A stretch of 64,000 nt of DNA from positions 2,790,001 to 2,854,000 of the forward strand of contig NZ_JAFJMJ010000001.1 of assembly GCF_017309385.1 (NCBI RefSeq). Reading direction: 5' to 3'. The notes under the pieces are model-generated. The model saw nothing but the letters and a program-made list of their open reading frames with translations. It was not told the origin of the DNA and did not search any database. The stretch comes from Amycolatopsis sp. 195334CR (GTDB lineage: Bacteria > Actinomycetota > Actinomycetes > Mycobacteriales > Pseudonocardiaceae). Positions 52,963-62,296 of the stretch are shown here, piece by piece. The position numbers were made by a program, and so were the translations under genes. The stretch's first letter is position 1, and every line of letters begins with the position of its first letter.

Positions 52963-53985
52963 ATGGACAAAGCCGCCCAGTCCGCTCGTTCCGGGCTGTC
53001 GCGACGCTCGATGCTGGCCACCGCCGCGGCCGGGGTGCTGATCCCGGGCATGGTGGCCGGCGCCGCCGCCCCGCACGCCGCGGCGGCGGCCGGGGTGACC
53101 CGCCGGGTCACCGTCTACGCCGAGCCGCTGCCCGGCGGCCAGTTCGGCTACGGCCTCGAACCGGGCAAGGCCACCATCCCCGGCCCGCTGCTGGAGATCT
53201 ACGAGGGCGACACGCTGGAGATCGAGCTGGTCAACAACACCGACCAGCGGCTGTCCATCCACCCGCACGGGGTCAACTACGACACCAACTCCGACGGCGC
53301 CCCGCTGAACAACTCGTTCAACAAGCCGGGCGAGACCCGCACCTACATCTGGCGCACGCGCACGCAGTACAAGGCGGCCAACGGCTTCTGGATGCCGGGC
53401 AGCGCGGGCTACTGGCAGTACCACGACCACGCCATGGGCACCGACCACGGCACCGTCGGCCTGCAGAAGGGCCTCTACGGCGGGCTGATCGTGCGCAAGC
53501 GGGGCGACCTGCTCCCGAGCAGGCAGTACACCGTGGTCTTCAACGACATGCTGATCAACAACAAGGTCGCCCCGGACACCCCGATGTTCGAGGCCAACCA
53601 GGGCGAGCGCGTCGAGTGGATCTGCATCGGCCACGGCATCTTCCCGCACACCTTCCACCTGCACGCGCACCGCTGGGCGGACACCCGCACCGGGATGCTC
53701 AACGGCGAGAACGACCACGCCAACGTGATCGACAACAAGAACCTCGACCCCGGCGCCTCCTTCGGCTTCCAGGTGATCGCCGGCGAGGGCGTCGGCCCGG
53801 GCGCCTGGATGTACCACTGCCACGTCCAGAACCACTCGGACATGGGCATGGCGGGCATCTTCCTGGTCCGCAACCCCGACGGCAGCATGCCCGCCGGTGC
53901 GCAGGAGGCGATCGACCGGTTCAAGAACCACGACCACTCGGGCCACACGGCCGAGTCCAGTGCGACCGCGCACAGCAACCACTAG
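52963..53985 (+). CDS. Two-domain laccase (SLAC-type multicopper oxidase)
   Basis: 340 residues with a Tat signal (SRRSMLATAAAG, cleavage near AAAAAG). Copper motifs: IHPHGVNYD, YWQYHDH, HTFHLHAHRW and MYHCHVQNHSDMGM (type 1 and type 3 ligands). Length and motifs match the small Streptomyces laccase, active as a trimer. It oxidises phenols or other donors and reduces O2 to water, outside the cell. It starts an apparent operon with the sugar-dehydrogenase protein 27 nt downstream. Confidence 0.93.
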   Translation: MDKAAQSARSGLSRRSMLATAAAGVLIPGMVAGAAAPHAAAAAGVTRRVTVYAEPLPGGQFGYGLEPGKATIPGPLLEIYEGDTLEIELVNNTDQRLSIHPHGVNYDTNSDGAPLNNSFNKPGETRTYIWRTRTQYKAANGFWMPGSAGYWQYHDHAMGTDHGTVGLQKGLYGGLIVRKRGDLLPSRQYTVVFNDMLINNKVAPDTPMFEANQGERVEWICIGHGIFPHTFHLHAHRWADTRTGMLNGENDHANVIDNKNLDPGASFGFQVIAGEGVGPGAWMYHCHVQNHSDMGMAGIFLVRNPDGSMPAGAQEAIDRFKNHDHSGHTAESSATAHSNH

Positions 53986-54012
53986 TTCCCAACCACAATG
54001 AAGGAGTCAGGG

Positions 54013-57000
54013 ATGGGGCGAAGAGTTTCGACAGGCTGGTCGAAACGGCGACGATCGGCGGCGATGCTGGCCGTCGGGGCGGTGGTTTCGCTCGCGGCGC
54101 CACTGGCCACCTCGGTCGTGGCGCAGGCGCAGCCTGCCGCGACCGCGGCGGCACCGGTCTCCGTGCTGGTGTTCCACGGTCCGGTGGCGGACCAGAAGGA
54201 CCCGGTGCAGCGGGCCAGTGACGCGATCGCGCGGCTCGGGCAGGACAACGGGATCACCGTGGTGTCCAGCTCGGACCCGGGCGTGTTCACCGCGGCGAAC
54301 CTGGCCAACCACCGGGCCGTGGTGTTCCTCTCCGCGCAGGGCGTGACCCTGTCCACCGAGCAGGAAACCGCGCTGAAGAACTACATGAAGGCGGGCGGCG
54401 GCTTCGTCGGCCTGTCCGACGCGGCCAAGGCCCAGCCCAACTCGGACTGGTTCACCGGCCTGATCGGGGCTCGCCCGGCAGGCGCGCGCACGGCGATCAC
54501 CGCCAGCGGCGAGAACCCGCCGAACGAGACCAAGGAAAAGCTGAACGACCGCGACCAGAACACCAAGTGGCTCGCGTTCGCCAAGTCCGGCTGGGTCAGC
54601 TACCAGCTGCCCGCCCCCGCCACGCTCACCAAGTACTCGATGACCTCGGCCAACGACTTCGCCGGCCGGGACCCCAAGGACTGGACCCTGCAGGGGTCGA
54701 ACGACGGCCAGGCCTGGACCGACCTGGACAAGCGCACCAACGAGGACTTCCCCGAGCGCTTCCAGACCAAGACCTTCGAGTACGCCAACACCACCAGCTA
54801 CGCGCACTACCGGCTGAACATCACCGCGAACTCCGGTGACACGGCCACCCAGCTGGCCGAGTTCGACGTGCACTACGACAACTCGCAGAACCCGCCGCCG
54901 CCGGAGCCCGCGCCGGCCGAGGCCACGGTCAACGTGCTCGACCGCCAGCACCCGGCGAACGAGGGCCTGCCGCTGAACTGGAAGCGGACCGACCGCTGGC
55001 TGAACTGGGAAGCGAACCCGGTCGGCCAGGTGCACACCATCGCCCAGGTCGAGGAGAAGGGGTACAACCCCGGCCCGACCGCCAACGGCCCGTTCCACCC
55101 GATCTCCTGGTGCCGCGACTACGACGGCGGCCGCTCCTTCTACACCGGGATGGGGCGCACCGAGGGCAGCTACGGCGAGGACCAGTTCCGCGGCCACCTG
55201 CTCGGCGCGCTGAAGTGGTCCACCGGCATGGTGCGCGGCGACTGCAAGGCCACCATCGCCTCGAACTACAAGATCGAGAAGCTGTCCGGGCAGAACGCCG
55301 CCGGGCAGATGGACCAGATCGGTGAGCCCCACGGGCTGACCATCGCGCCGAACGGCCGCGTGTTCTACATCGGCAAGGCCGCCTGCGCCACCGGCCCGGT
55401 GCCCAGCTGGGACAACCCGAACGTGGGCCTCGGCTGCGGCACGATCCACCAGTGGGACCCGGCCACCAAGCAGGTCAAGCTGCTCACCACGCTCAAGGTG
55501 ATGGGCAACCGGGGTTCCGGGGACGAGCTGGTGAAGAACGAAGAGGGTCTGGTCGGCATGACGCTGGACCCGAAGTTCGCCGAGAACGGCTGGTTCTACG
55601 TCTACTGGATGCCGTACGAGTCCATCGACAAGGACAAGCGGATCGGCAAGCGCACGGTCTCGCGGTTCACCTACGACGCCGCGAAGGCCACCATCGACCA
55701 GGCCACCCGCAAGGACCTGCTGTCCTGGGACACGCAGATCCACAGCTGCTGCCACGCCGGTGGCGGCATGGCCTTCGACAAGGACGGCAACCTCTACATC
55801 GGTTCCGGTGACAGCAACTCGTCGCAGGGCTCGAACGGCTACTCCGGCAACAACTGGACCGCCGACTACAAGGGCGTCTCGTTCCAGGACGCGCGCCGCA
55901 CCTCGGGCAACACGAACGACCTGAACGGCAAGATCATCCGGATCCACCCGGAGGCCGACGGCACCTACACCGTGCCGGCGGGCAACCTGTTCAAGCCGGG
56001 CACCGACAAGGCGCGCTCGGAGATCTACGTGATGGGCGTGCGGAACATCTCGCGCCTGCAGGTCGACCCGGTGACCAACTGGGTCACCGCCGGCTGGGTC
56101 GGTCCCGACGCGGGCTCGCCGAGCCCGGAGCTGGGCCCGGCGAAGTACGAGACGGCGACCGTGATCACCGAAGCGGGCAACCACGGCTGGCCGTACTGCA
56201 TGGGCAACCGGCAGCCGTACCGCGACCGCAGCAGCTCCGACGCCGCGGTGCTGACCGGCTGGTACGACTGCAACAACCCGGTGAACACCTCGCCGCGCAA
56301 CACCGGCCTGGTGAACCTGCCGCCGATCAAGGACAACATGATCTGGTACTCGCCCGACGGCGGTGGCCCGATCTTCCCGAACCGCCCGAACAGCTCCGTG
56401 CCGACCTACAACGCCGCGGACGCCACCTACACCCAGCCGTACCTGCGCGGTGGCGGTCAGGCGGTCATGTCCGGCCCGACCTACCACCACGAACTGGTGA
56501 ACGCCAACAGCGGCGTGGCCTGGCCGGAGTACTGGGACAACAAGTGGTTCATCGGTGACCAGTCCAACTCGCAGAACCGCGTCGCGGTGACGGTGGACCC
56601 CAACGGGGTGCCCACGCAGCAGCCGCCCGCCTTCGCCGAGACGCTCCGCCAGATCATCCCCGGCGGCAGCGGCGACTCGAAGCTGCTCAGCTGGATGGAC
56701 GCCAAGTTCGGCCCGGACGGCGCGCTCTACCTGCTGGACTACGGCAACGGGTTCTTCAGCCTCGACGCCAACCAGAAGCTGATCCGGATCACCTACACCG
56801 GCGGCGCGGCCACCCCGACGCCGGCGGCGACGAACACCAACGTGCAGAGCAAGCCGCTGACGGTGGCGTTCAACGGGCTCAAGTCCGGCGGCGTGGCCTG
56901 GGAGTGGGACTTCGGCGACGGCACCATGTCGACCGAGGCCAACCCCCGCCACACCTACACCCGCACCGGCCCGTTCACCGCGAAGCTGACCACCACCTAC

Positions 57001-57948
57001 GCCGACGGCGAGAAGGTGGTCTCGCGGACCACGGCGAACGTCGGCTGCCTGGTCGCCGATCCCGGGGCCACGGTCACCATCGGGGACACCGACACCGCGG
57101 TGCCCAACCAGAACGCCGGTGGTGGCTGCAAGGTCGACGACATGATCGACGACGAGAGCACCTGGCCGACCAAGGCCGGCTTCATGGACCACGTCAAGAA
57201 CGCGACGCGGAACCTGAAGCAGCTCGGGATCATCAACGACAAGCAGCGCGACAAGATCAACCAGATCGCGCAGGACTCGCCGATCGGGACGCCCGGCCAC
57301 GTCGGGTACACCTCGATCTACGACGGGACCTCGCTCAAGGGCTGGGAGATGGCGCCGTCGGGCGAGTTCAAGATCCAGCCGGACGGTTCGCTGCGGCCCA
57401 GCGGCGGGCTGGGCATGCTCTGGTACGCCGGGCAGTCGTTCGCCAACTACTCGGTGAAGCTGAAGTTCAAGGACATCGCCCCGCAGGGCAGCGCCAACAG
57501 CGGTGTCTTCGTGCGGTTCCCCGACCCCCGGATCCCGCTGGACCAGCGGCCGCCGGGCAGCTGCGGCACCACCGGTTCCGCGGCCACGTCGCAGGCGTGG
57601 GTGGCCATCTACTGCGGTCACGAGATCCAGCTCTACGACGGGACCACCGGCGAACCGCAGAAGACGGGTTCGGTCTACAACTTCGACCCGAACCCGCTGG
57701 ACGCCGCCGGCGTCACGCCCAAGGGCCAGTGGAACGAGTACGAGATCAAGGTTGTCGGCCAGCACTACACGATCATCCGCAACGGCAAGGTGATCAACGA
57801 GTTCGACAACAAGCCGGGACTGCAGTCGTCGCGGGCGGGCGACCCGCCCACGGACCTGCGGCAGTTCGCCGAGGGGTTCATCGGCCTGCAGAACCACGGT
57901 GACAACGACCTGATGGAGTTCCGCGACATCAGGGTGCGGCCGCTGTAA
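54013..57948 (+). CDS. Giant secreted protein: ThuA/discoidin, sugar dehydrogenase, PKD, DUF1080
   Basis: 1311 residues. Signal peptide to about 40. A ThuA-like domain (about 45-150 and 305-406) is split by a discoidin/F5-8C-type carbohydrate-binding insert (157-291). A glucose/sorbosone dehydrogenase propeller lies at about 415-932 (GEPHGLTIAPNGRVF, HSCCHAGGGMAFDKDG, DLNGKIIRIHPEADG). A PKD domain follows (962-1010, WEWDFGDGTMSTEANPRHTY), then a Cys-containing module shared with the next protein (1011-1095) and a DUF1080 (1095-1311). The ATG at 54013 follows AAGGAG. It would oxidise or cleave carbohydrates outside the cell. Confidence 0.85.
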   Translation: MGRRVSTGWSKRRRSAAMLAVGAVVSLAAPLATSVVAQAQPAATAAAPVSVLVFHGPVADQKDPVQRASDAIARLGQDNGITVVSSSDPGVFTAANLANHRAVVFLSAQGVTLSTEQETALKNYMKAGGGFVGLSDAAKAQPNSDWFTGLIGARPAGARTAITASGENPPNETKEKLNDRDQNTKWLAFAKSGWVSYQLPAPATLTKYSMTSANDFAGRDPKDWTLQGSNDGQAWTDLDKRTNEDFPERFQTKTFEYANTTSYAHYRLNITANSGDTATQLAEFDVHYDNSQNPPPPEPAPAEATVNVLDRQHPANEGLPLNWKRTDRWLNWEANPVGQVHTIAQVEEKGYNPGPTANGPFHPISWCRDYDGGRSFYTGMGRTEGSYGEDQFRGHLLGALKWSTGMVRGDCKATIASNYKIEKLSGQNAAGQMDQIGEPHGLTIAPNGRVFYIGKAACATGPVPSWDNPNVGLGCGTIHQWDPATKQVKLLTTLKVMGNRGSGDELVKNEEGLVGMTLDPKFAENGWFYVYWMPYESIDKDKRIGKRTVSRFTYDAAKATIDQATRKDLLSWDTQIHSCCHAGGGMAFDKDGNLYIGSGDSNSSQGSNGYSGNNWTADYKGVSFQDARRTSGNTNDLNGKIIRIHPEADGTYTVPAGNLFKPGTDKARSEIYVMGVRNISRLQVDPVTNWVTAGWVGPDAGSPSPELGPAKYETATVITEAGNHGWPYCMGNRQPYRDRSSSDAAVLTGWYDCNNPVNTSPRNTGLVNLPPIKDNMIWYSPDGGGPIFPNRPNSSVPTYNAADATYTQPYLRGGGQAVMSGPTYHHELVNANSGVAWPEYWDNKWFIGDQSNSQNRVAVTVDPNGVPTQQPPAFAETLRQIIPGGSGDSKLLSWMDAKFGPDGALYLLDYGNGFFSLDANQKLIRITYTGGAATPTPAATNTNVQSKPLTVAFNGLKSGGVAWEWDFGDGTMSTEANPRHTYTRTGPFTAKLTTTYADGEKVVSRTTANVGCLVADPGATVTIGDTDTAVPNQNAGGGCKVDDMIDDESTWPTKAGFMDHVKNATRNLKQLGIINDKQRDKINQIAQDSPIGTPGHVGYTSIYDGTSLKGWEMAPSGEFKIQPDGSLRPSGGLGMLWYAGQSFANYSVKLKFKDIAPQGSANSGVFVRFPDPRIPLDQRPPGSCGTTGSAATSQAWVAIYCGHEIQLYDGTTGEPQKTGSVYNFDPNPLDAAGVTPKGQWNEYEIKVVGQHYTIIRNGKVINEFDNKPGLQSSRAGDPPTDLRQFAEGFIGLQNHGDNDLMEFRDIRVRPL

Positions 57949-58030
57949 CCGGTTGACCAGCTGGGCGGTGGCGCGGTGCGCCACCGTCCAGCCCTCAGCG
58001 GTCACAACCACCTAGGAAGGTTTTCCCGCT

Positions 58031-59875
58031 ATGTCCCGACGAATGCTCGCCGCGCTGGCCGCGGCGCTGACCATGCTGGGGCTGGTGGTGATGCCGGCGT
58101 CGGCGTCGTCACCAGTGGCTGCCGCGGCCCAGACGCTGACCTGGACTTCGGACGAGAACGTCACCAAGTACACCTCCGCGCCCACCACCGCGGTGGCCGG
58201 CGAGACCACCATCGTCTTCGAGAACAGCGTGGCGACCGGGAACGACACCGGCATGCTCCACACGCTGACCTTCGACACCTCCACGCCGGGCTACAACCAC
58301 GACGCGCAGGTGAACATCACGGCCAGCCCGTCGGACGCGAACCAGGGCCGCCACGAGCTGACGGTCACCCTGACGCCGGGCAAGTACCGCTACTTCTGCG
58401 CGCTGCCGGGGCACAGCTCGATGCAGGGCGAGTTCGTGGTCACCGAAGGCGGTGGCGGGGAGGACACCACGCCGCCGGTGGTCACCGCGAAGGTGACCGG
58501 GGAGCAGAACGCGGACGGCGACTATGTCGGTTCCGCCGCGGTCGAACTGTCCGCCACCGACGACAACTCGGGCGTGGACAAGGTCGAGTACCAGCTCGAC
58601 GGCGGTGCGTGGACCGCTTACACCGCCCCGGTCCAGGTGACCGCGGTCGGCGCGCACATGGTCCACTACCGCGCCACGGACAAGGCGGGCAACGCCTCCC
58701 AGGAGGGCATGTCGTCGTTCACCATCGTCGAAGGCGGTGGCGGCGAGGACACCACCCCGCCGGTGGTCGCCGCGAAGGTGACCGGCAACCAGGACCCCGA
58801 CGGCAACTACGTCGGCTCGGCCTCGGTCGAGCTGACCGCCACCGACGAGGGTTCGGGGGTGGACAAGGTCGAGTACCAGCTCGACGGGGGCGCCTGGACC
58901 GCTTACACCGCACCGGTCGTGGTCTCGACGCCGGGCGCGCACATGCTGCACCACCGCGCGACCGACAAGGCGGGCAACACCTCCGCGGAGGGCATGGCGC
59001 ACTTCACCGTGGTCGAAGAAGGCGGTGGTGAGGACACCACCCCGCCGGTGGTCGCCGCGGTGATCGAAGGCACGCAGAACTCGGACGGCGCCTACGTCGG
59101 TTCGGCTTCGATCAAGCTGAACGCGACCGACGAGGGTTCGGGTGTGGACAAGGTCGAGTACCAGCTCGACGGCGGTGCGTGGACCGCTTACACCGCACCG
59201 GTCCCGGTGACCGCGCTCGGCGCGCACACGGTCAAGTTCCGGGCCACGGACAAGGCGGGCAACGCCTCCGCGGAGGGTTCGTCCGCGTTCACCATCGTCG
59301 AGGGCAGCGGTGACGTCGAGCCGCCCAAGACCTCGATGGCGGTGACCGGGACGCAGAACTCGAACTGGGCCTACGTGGACAAGGCGACGGTGACGCTGAC
59401 CGCCACCGACACCGGTTCCGGCGTGGACAAGATCGAGTACCAGCTGGACGGGGCCGCCTGGGCGGCCTACGCGGCCCCGGTCGAGGTGACCGCGGTCGGC
59501 ACGCACACGGTCAAGTACCGGGCGTCGGACAAGGAAGGCAACGTGGCCGACGAGCGCACCGGCACGTTCACCGTGGTCAAGGGCGGTTCCGGGCCGGGGC
59601 AGGACGTCTGCCCGGATTCGGACCTGCGCTCGACGGTGATCATCGGTGGCATCGACAGCCAGGTGCGCAACGTCGACATCGGCAACGGCTGCACGATCAA
59701 CGACGTCATCGCCGAGAACGCCGAGTACGCGACGCACACGAAGTTCGTGCGCCACGTCAAGGCGGTGACGAAGGAACTCGTCGGGTACGGCGTGCTGACC
59801 AGTGCCAACCGGGACCGGATCATCACCGCCGCGATCAACTCCGACATCGGGATGCAGACCAGCAACGCGGTCTGA
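58031..59875 (+). CDS. Secreted cupredoxin with four Ig-like repeats
   Basis: 614 residues. Signal peptide to about 30. The cupredoxin domain (about 36-140) has copper ligands in MLHTLTF and YFCALPGHSSM (His, Cys, His, Met). Four Ig/OmpL47-like repeats of about 95 residues lie at about 143-527 (DTTPPVV, GSGVDKVEYQLDGG, RATDKAGN). The C-terminal module (530-614) is homologous to the one in the upstream giant protein. SD AGGAAGG precedes the ATG. It may carry electrons between the sugar dehydrogenase and the laccase. Confidence 0.85.
   Translation: MSRRMLAALAAALTMLGLVVMPASASSPVAAAAQTLTWTSDENVTKYTSAPTTAVAGETTIVFENSVATGNDTGMLHTLTFDTSTPGYNHDAQVNITASPSDANQGRHELTVTLTPGKYRYFCALPGHSSMQGEFVVTEGGGGEDTTPPVVTAKVTGEQNADGDYVGSAAVELSATDDNSGVDKVEYQLDGGAWTAYTAPVQVTAVGAHMVHYRATDKAGNASQEGMSSFTIVEGGGGEDTTPPVVAAKVTGNQDPDGNYVGSASVELTATDEGSGVDKVEYQLDGGAWTAYTAPVVVSTPGAHMLHHRATDKAGNTSAEGMAHFTVVEEGGGEDTTPPVVAAVIEGTQNSDGAYVGSASIKLNATDEGSGVDKVEYQLDGGAWTAYTAPVPVTALGAHTVKFRATDKAGNASAEGSSAFTIVEGSGDVEPPKTSMAVTGTQNSNWAYVDKATVTLTATDTGSGVDKIEYQLDGAAWAAYAAPVEVTAVGTHTVKYRASDKEGNVADERTGTFTVVKGGSGPGQDVCPDSDLRSTVIIGGIDSQVRNVDIGNGCTINDVIAENAEYATHTKFVRHVKAVTKELVGYGVLTSANRDRIITAAINSDIGMQTSNAV
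58460..59580 (+). repeat. Tandem 280-290-nt coding repeats in the cupredoxin gene
   Basis: Four copies of a unit encoding the Ig-like domain. Copies 1-3 share long runs of identical DNA, such as GTCGAGTACCAGCTCGACGG and GGACCGCTTACACCGC. Copy 4 is more diverged. High DNA identity suggests recent duplication or gene conversion, and domain number may vary between strains. Confidence 0.8.
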
Positions 59876-59889
59876 TCCTCCGGGCGGTT

Positions 59890-59924
59890 TCGTGGGTGCG
59901 TAGGGCTTTCCTACGCACCCACGA
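59890..59924. terminator. Bidirectional terminator
   Basis: TCGTGGGTGCGTAGG and CCTACGCACCCACGA form perfect 15-bp arms around GCTTT. It sits after the cupredoxin stop and overlaps the 3' end of the convergent Hsp70-like gene (59911), serving both. Confidence 0.85.
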
Positions 59925-61545
59925 CCATTTCCCAGGCCTGCCGGACTTCCGGCATCGGCGGGTTCTGCTCGGTGCTCGCGCCGAAGAAGGCGCACAGCGA
60001 CTGCGTGTCGGTGTACCAGAGCACGTTGTTCCCGCTGGTCGCGGCGATGTCGTGCGACTTGCCCCGCAGGTCGCCGCCGGTCCAGTCCTCTTCGGAGAGC
60101 CACTGGGCGCCGGGCAGTTCGGTGAACTCCTCGTTGAGCCTGCCGCAGGTTTGCGGGCTGTCCGAGGACAGGTAGTTCGCGAAGTAGGCGATGCCGTCGA
60201 CGTCGAAGCGGCAGCGCACGTGGTTGCGCGCCGAGTACAGGTCGCCCTGGCTGGCGGTGCCCATGACGTTGACGCACTCGTCGGCCTTCCCCGCGGCGGA
60301 TCCGGCGAACGCGATCAGCTGCTGGTCGCCGCGGAAAGCCGGGTTGTCCGGGGGTGCTGACGGCGTCGGGCCCGCCACCGCGGTGCCGATGGTGTCCGGG
60401 CGCAGCAGCGCGGCCGCGGTCACCCCCGCGGCGGCCAGCAGGACCACCACGATCGCCGTGGTGATGGCGGCGACCGGCGGTTTCCTGCTTTCGGGCGGCG
60501 GTGGCGGGGGCACCGGGGTGGACCGGGGCAGTGGTGGCGGCGGCGGCGTCCACTGTGGACTCCTCACCGGGCCGAGCGCACCCAGCGCGACGCTGGTCTC
60601 CGGCGACTCGACGATCGTCGGCAACAGGCCGAGGCGCTCGTTGATCAGCCGGGCCACCAGCGGCATGCGGGTGGCCCCGCCGACCAGGTGGACGGCGGTG
60701 AGCGAGGTCGTGCCGACGGTCTCCGCGAGCAGTTCGACGGCCCGTTGCAGGGCCGGTTCGACCAGGGTTTCCAGTTCCTGCCGGGTCAGGTGCGCGTCGG
60801 GCTGGGGCGCGGGGAGCGGGATGTCGGTCTGCGCGTACTGCGACAGCGCTTCCTTGCCCGCCCGGACGTCCTCGGCGAGCACGCGGGCCGCGCGCCGGCC
60901 CGCCGCGTCGGTCGTCTGGTTCGGCTGGACGCCGAGGTGGTCCAGCAGCAACTGGTCGAGGTCGCGGCCGCCGAAGTCCGGCAGGCCCGCCTCGGCCAGC
61001 ACGTCCCAGCCGGTGTGCGTCCGCCGCAGGACGGCGACGTCGGTGGTGCCGCCGCCCATGTCGAACACCGCGACCGCCTGGCCCGGCGGCACGTCCGTGG
61101 CCTGCGAGGCGGCGGCGACCGGTTCGGCGACGAGCTGGACGTCGCCGTGCCAGCCGGCTTCCCTGGCTGCCGCCAGCAACACCGCGCGGCGCGAGCTGTA
61201 CCAGTCGGCGGGGTGGGTGAGCACCACCCGATCGGGCGCGGGTACCTCGGCGGCGACCCGGTGCAGCACCGCCGCGATCAGCGAGACCACCGGCACCGCG
61301 GCGTCGCCGAGCAGGACCTCGCCCTCGTCGATGCGTTCCTTGGGGTGCGGTTCGAAGCGGGCTGGGTCCAGCCGCGCGCCACGCAGCGCCTCCCGGCCGA
61401 CGACCAGACCGCCGTCGCGCCCGCGCAGCACCGCGGACGGCAGCACCGGCCAGCCGTCGAACAGCAGCAGGCGCGGCGGCCCACCGTCGGCCCGGACCGC
61501 GGCGACGGTGTTGGAGGTCCCGAAGTCGACAGCGAGTTCACGCAC
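59911..61545 (-). CDS. Membrane-anchored Hsp70-like protein with external domain
   Basis: 544 residues. The actin-like ATPase domain (about 1-350) has FGTSNTVAAV, VFDMGGGTTDVAVL and VHLVGGATRMP. A proline-rich linker and one membrane helix (AITTAIVVVLLAAAGVTAAAL) replace the peptide-binding domain. The external C-terminal 130 residues have four cysteines, probably two disulfides. The GTG start is supported by the Hsp70 N-terminus RELAVDFGTSN. It probably couples ATP hydrolysis to an extracellular binding event; the ligand is unknown. Confidence 0.85.
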   Translation of the reverse strand: MRELAVDFGTSNTVAAVRADGGPPRLLLFDGWPVLPSAVLRGRDGGLVVGREALRGARLDPARFEPHPKERIDEGEVLLGDAAVPVVSLIAAVLHRVAAEVPAPDRVVLTHPADWYSSRRAVLLAAAREAGWHGDVQLVAEPVAAASQATDVPPGQAVAVFDMGGGTTDVAVLRRTHTGWDVLAEAGLPDFGGRDLDQLLLDHLGVQPNQTTDAAGRRAARVLAEDVRAGKEALSQYAQTDIPLPAPQPDAHLTRQELETLVEPALQRAVELLAETVGTTSLTAVHLVGGATRMPLVARLINERLGLLPTIVESPETSVALGALGPVRSPQWTPPPPPLPRSTPVPPPPPPESRKPPVAAITTAIVVVLLAAAGVTAAALLRPDTIGTAVAGPTPSAPPDNPAFRGDQQLIAFAGSAAGKADECVNVMGTASQGDLYSARNHVRCRFDVDGIAYFANYLSSDSPQTCGRLNEEFTELPGAQWLSEEDWTGGDLRGKSHDIAATSGNNVLWYTDTQSLCAFFGASTEQNPPMPEVRQAWEMVVGA

Positions 61546-61635
61546 GGCCAGACGGTACTGAGGTGATCGTGTCCAGACGGCCGTTGTAGCCGAAAAGCGA
61601 TGTGCCGCTTTTCCGCGCTCGGGCATGATCGTGTG

Positions 61636-62253
61636 GTGGCTGACTCCGCGGCGTTCACCCTGGCTGACAACTGGTACGGCGGCTTCTACGAGCTCGCGCT
61701 GGAGCTCGGGCCGACCAGTGACGCGCGGTTGGCGCGGGCGCTGACCGCGCTGGATGAGGCCGTCGCTGTTCCGGGTTGGTACGGGAGCGTCGACCGCGAG
61801 CCGCAGGACCAGGCGGCCGTTGGCTGCACCTTCGAGTCCTTGCAGCGGTACCAGCACCTGCGTGGGGTCGTCGCGCTGCCGGACGGGACACCGATCGTGT
61901 GCGGGGTGGTTGCCATCCGCGAGGACGACGGGAGCGACTGGCTGGACTTCTACCTGCCGTTGGGTGCGTTGGAAAACGCTGATCCCCGGGTTGGTGCCTA
62001 CCCGCACCCGTTCGAAGGCGAGGCCGCGCTGGCGCACCTCGCCTGGCGGCGGCCGATCGACGACTGGCTGGCCGAAATCGGCAGGCGGATCTATGCCCGT
62101 GCCGGCTTCTCGCTCGGACTGATCGGCGATGAGGTGTCCGGCCGGGTCTACGCCGCCGATCTCGCCGAGGGGCCGCCCGAGCCACGCGGCATCGGTTACC
62201 TCGTCCCGGCCCACGGCGATCTCCGTTACTGGCCGGGTACCGGATCGGCGTGA
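61636..62253 (+). CDS. Hypothetical protein (205 aa)
   Basis: No family recognised. Soluble alpha/beta protein with ADNWYGGFYELALELGPTSD and WLDFYLPLGALENADPRVGA. The GTG at 61636 (or 61633) fits; there is no clear Shine-Dalgarno. It is divergent from the Hsp70-like gene and could be a partner, but nothing shows that. Confidence 0.6.
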   Translation: MADSAAFTLADNWYGGFYELALELGPTSDARLARALTALDEAVAVPGWYGSVDREPQDQAAVGCTFESLQRYQHLRGVVALPDGTPIVCGVVAIREDDGSDWLDFYLPLGALENADPRVGAYPHPFEGEAALAHLAWRRPIDDWLAEIGRRIYARAGFSLGLIGDEVSGRVYAADLAEGPPEPRGIGYLVPAHGDLRYWPGTGSA

Positions 62254-62257
62254 TTAA

Positions 62258-62273
62258 CAGAGTGTCCGCTCTG
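62258..62273. promoter_or_regulatory. Possible TetR operator
   Basis: CAGAG-TGTCCG-CTCTG is a short inverted repeat 24 nt before the TetR start. Autoregulation is a guess. Confidence 0.35.
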
Positions 62274-62296
62274 GTAATGGGTTATCCTGGACCTCG

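Noticed and set aside
54007..58011. 1334-codon minus-strand frame opposite the giant secreted protein
   Set aside because: Val/Arg/Gly-rich composition without domains; the plus-strand product has many recognisable domains.
58460..59580. Repeat array as mobile element or CRISPR
   Set aside because: Repeats are in-frame coding units for Ig-like domains.
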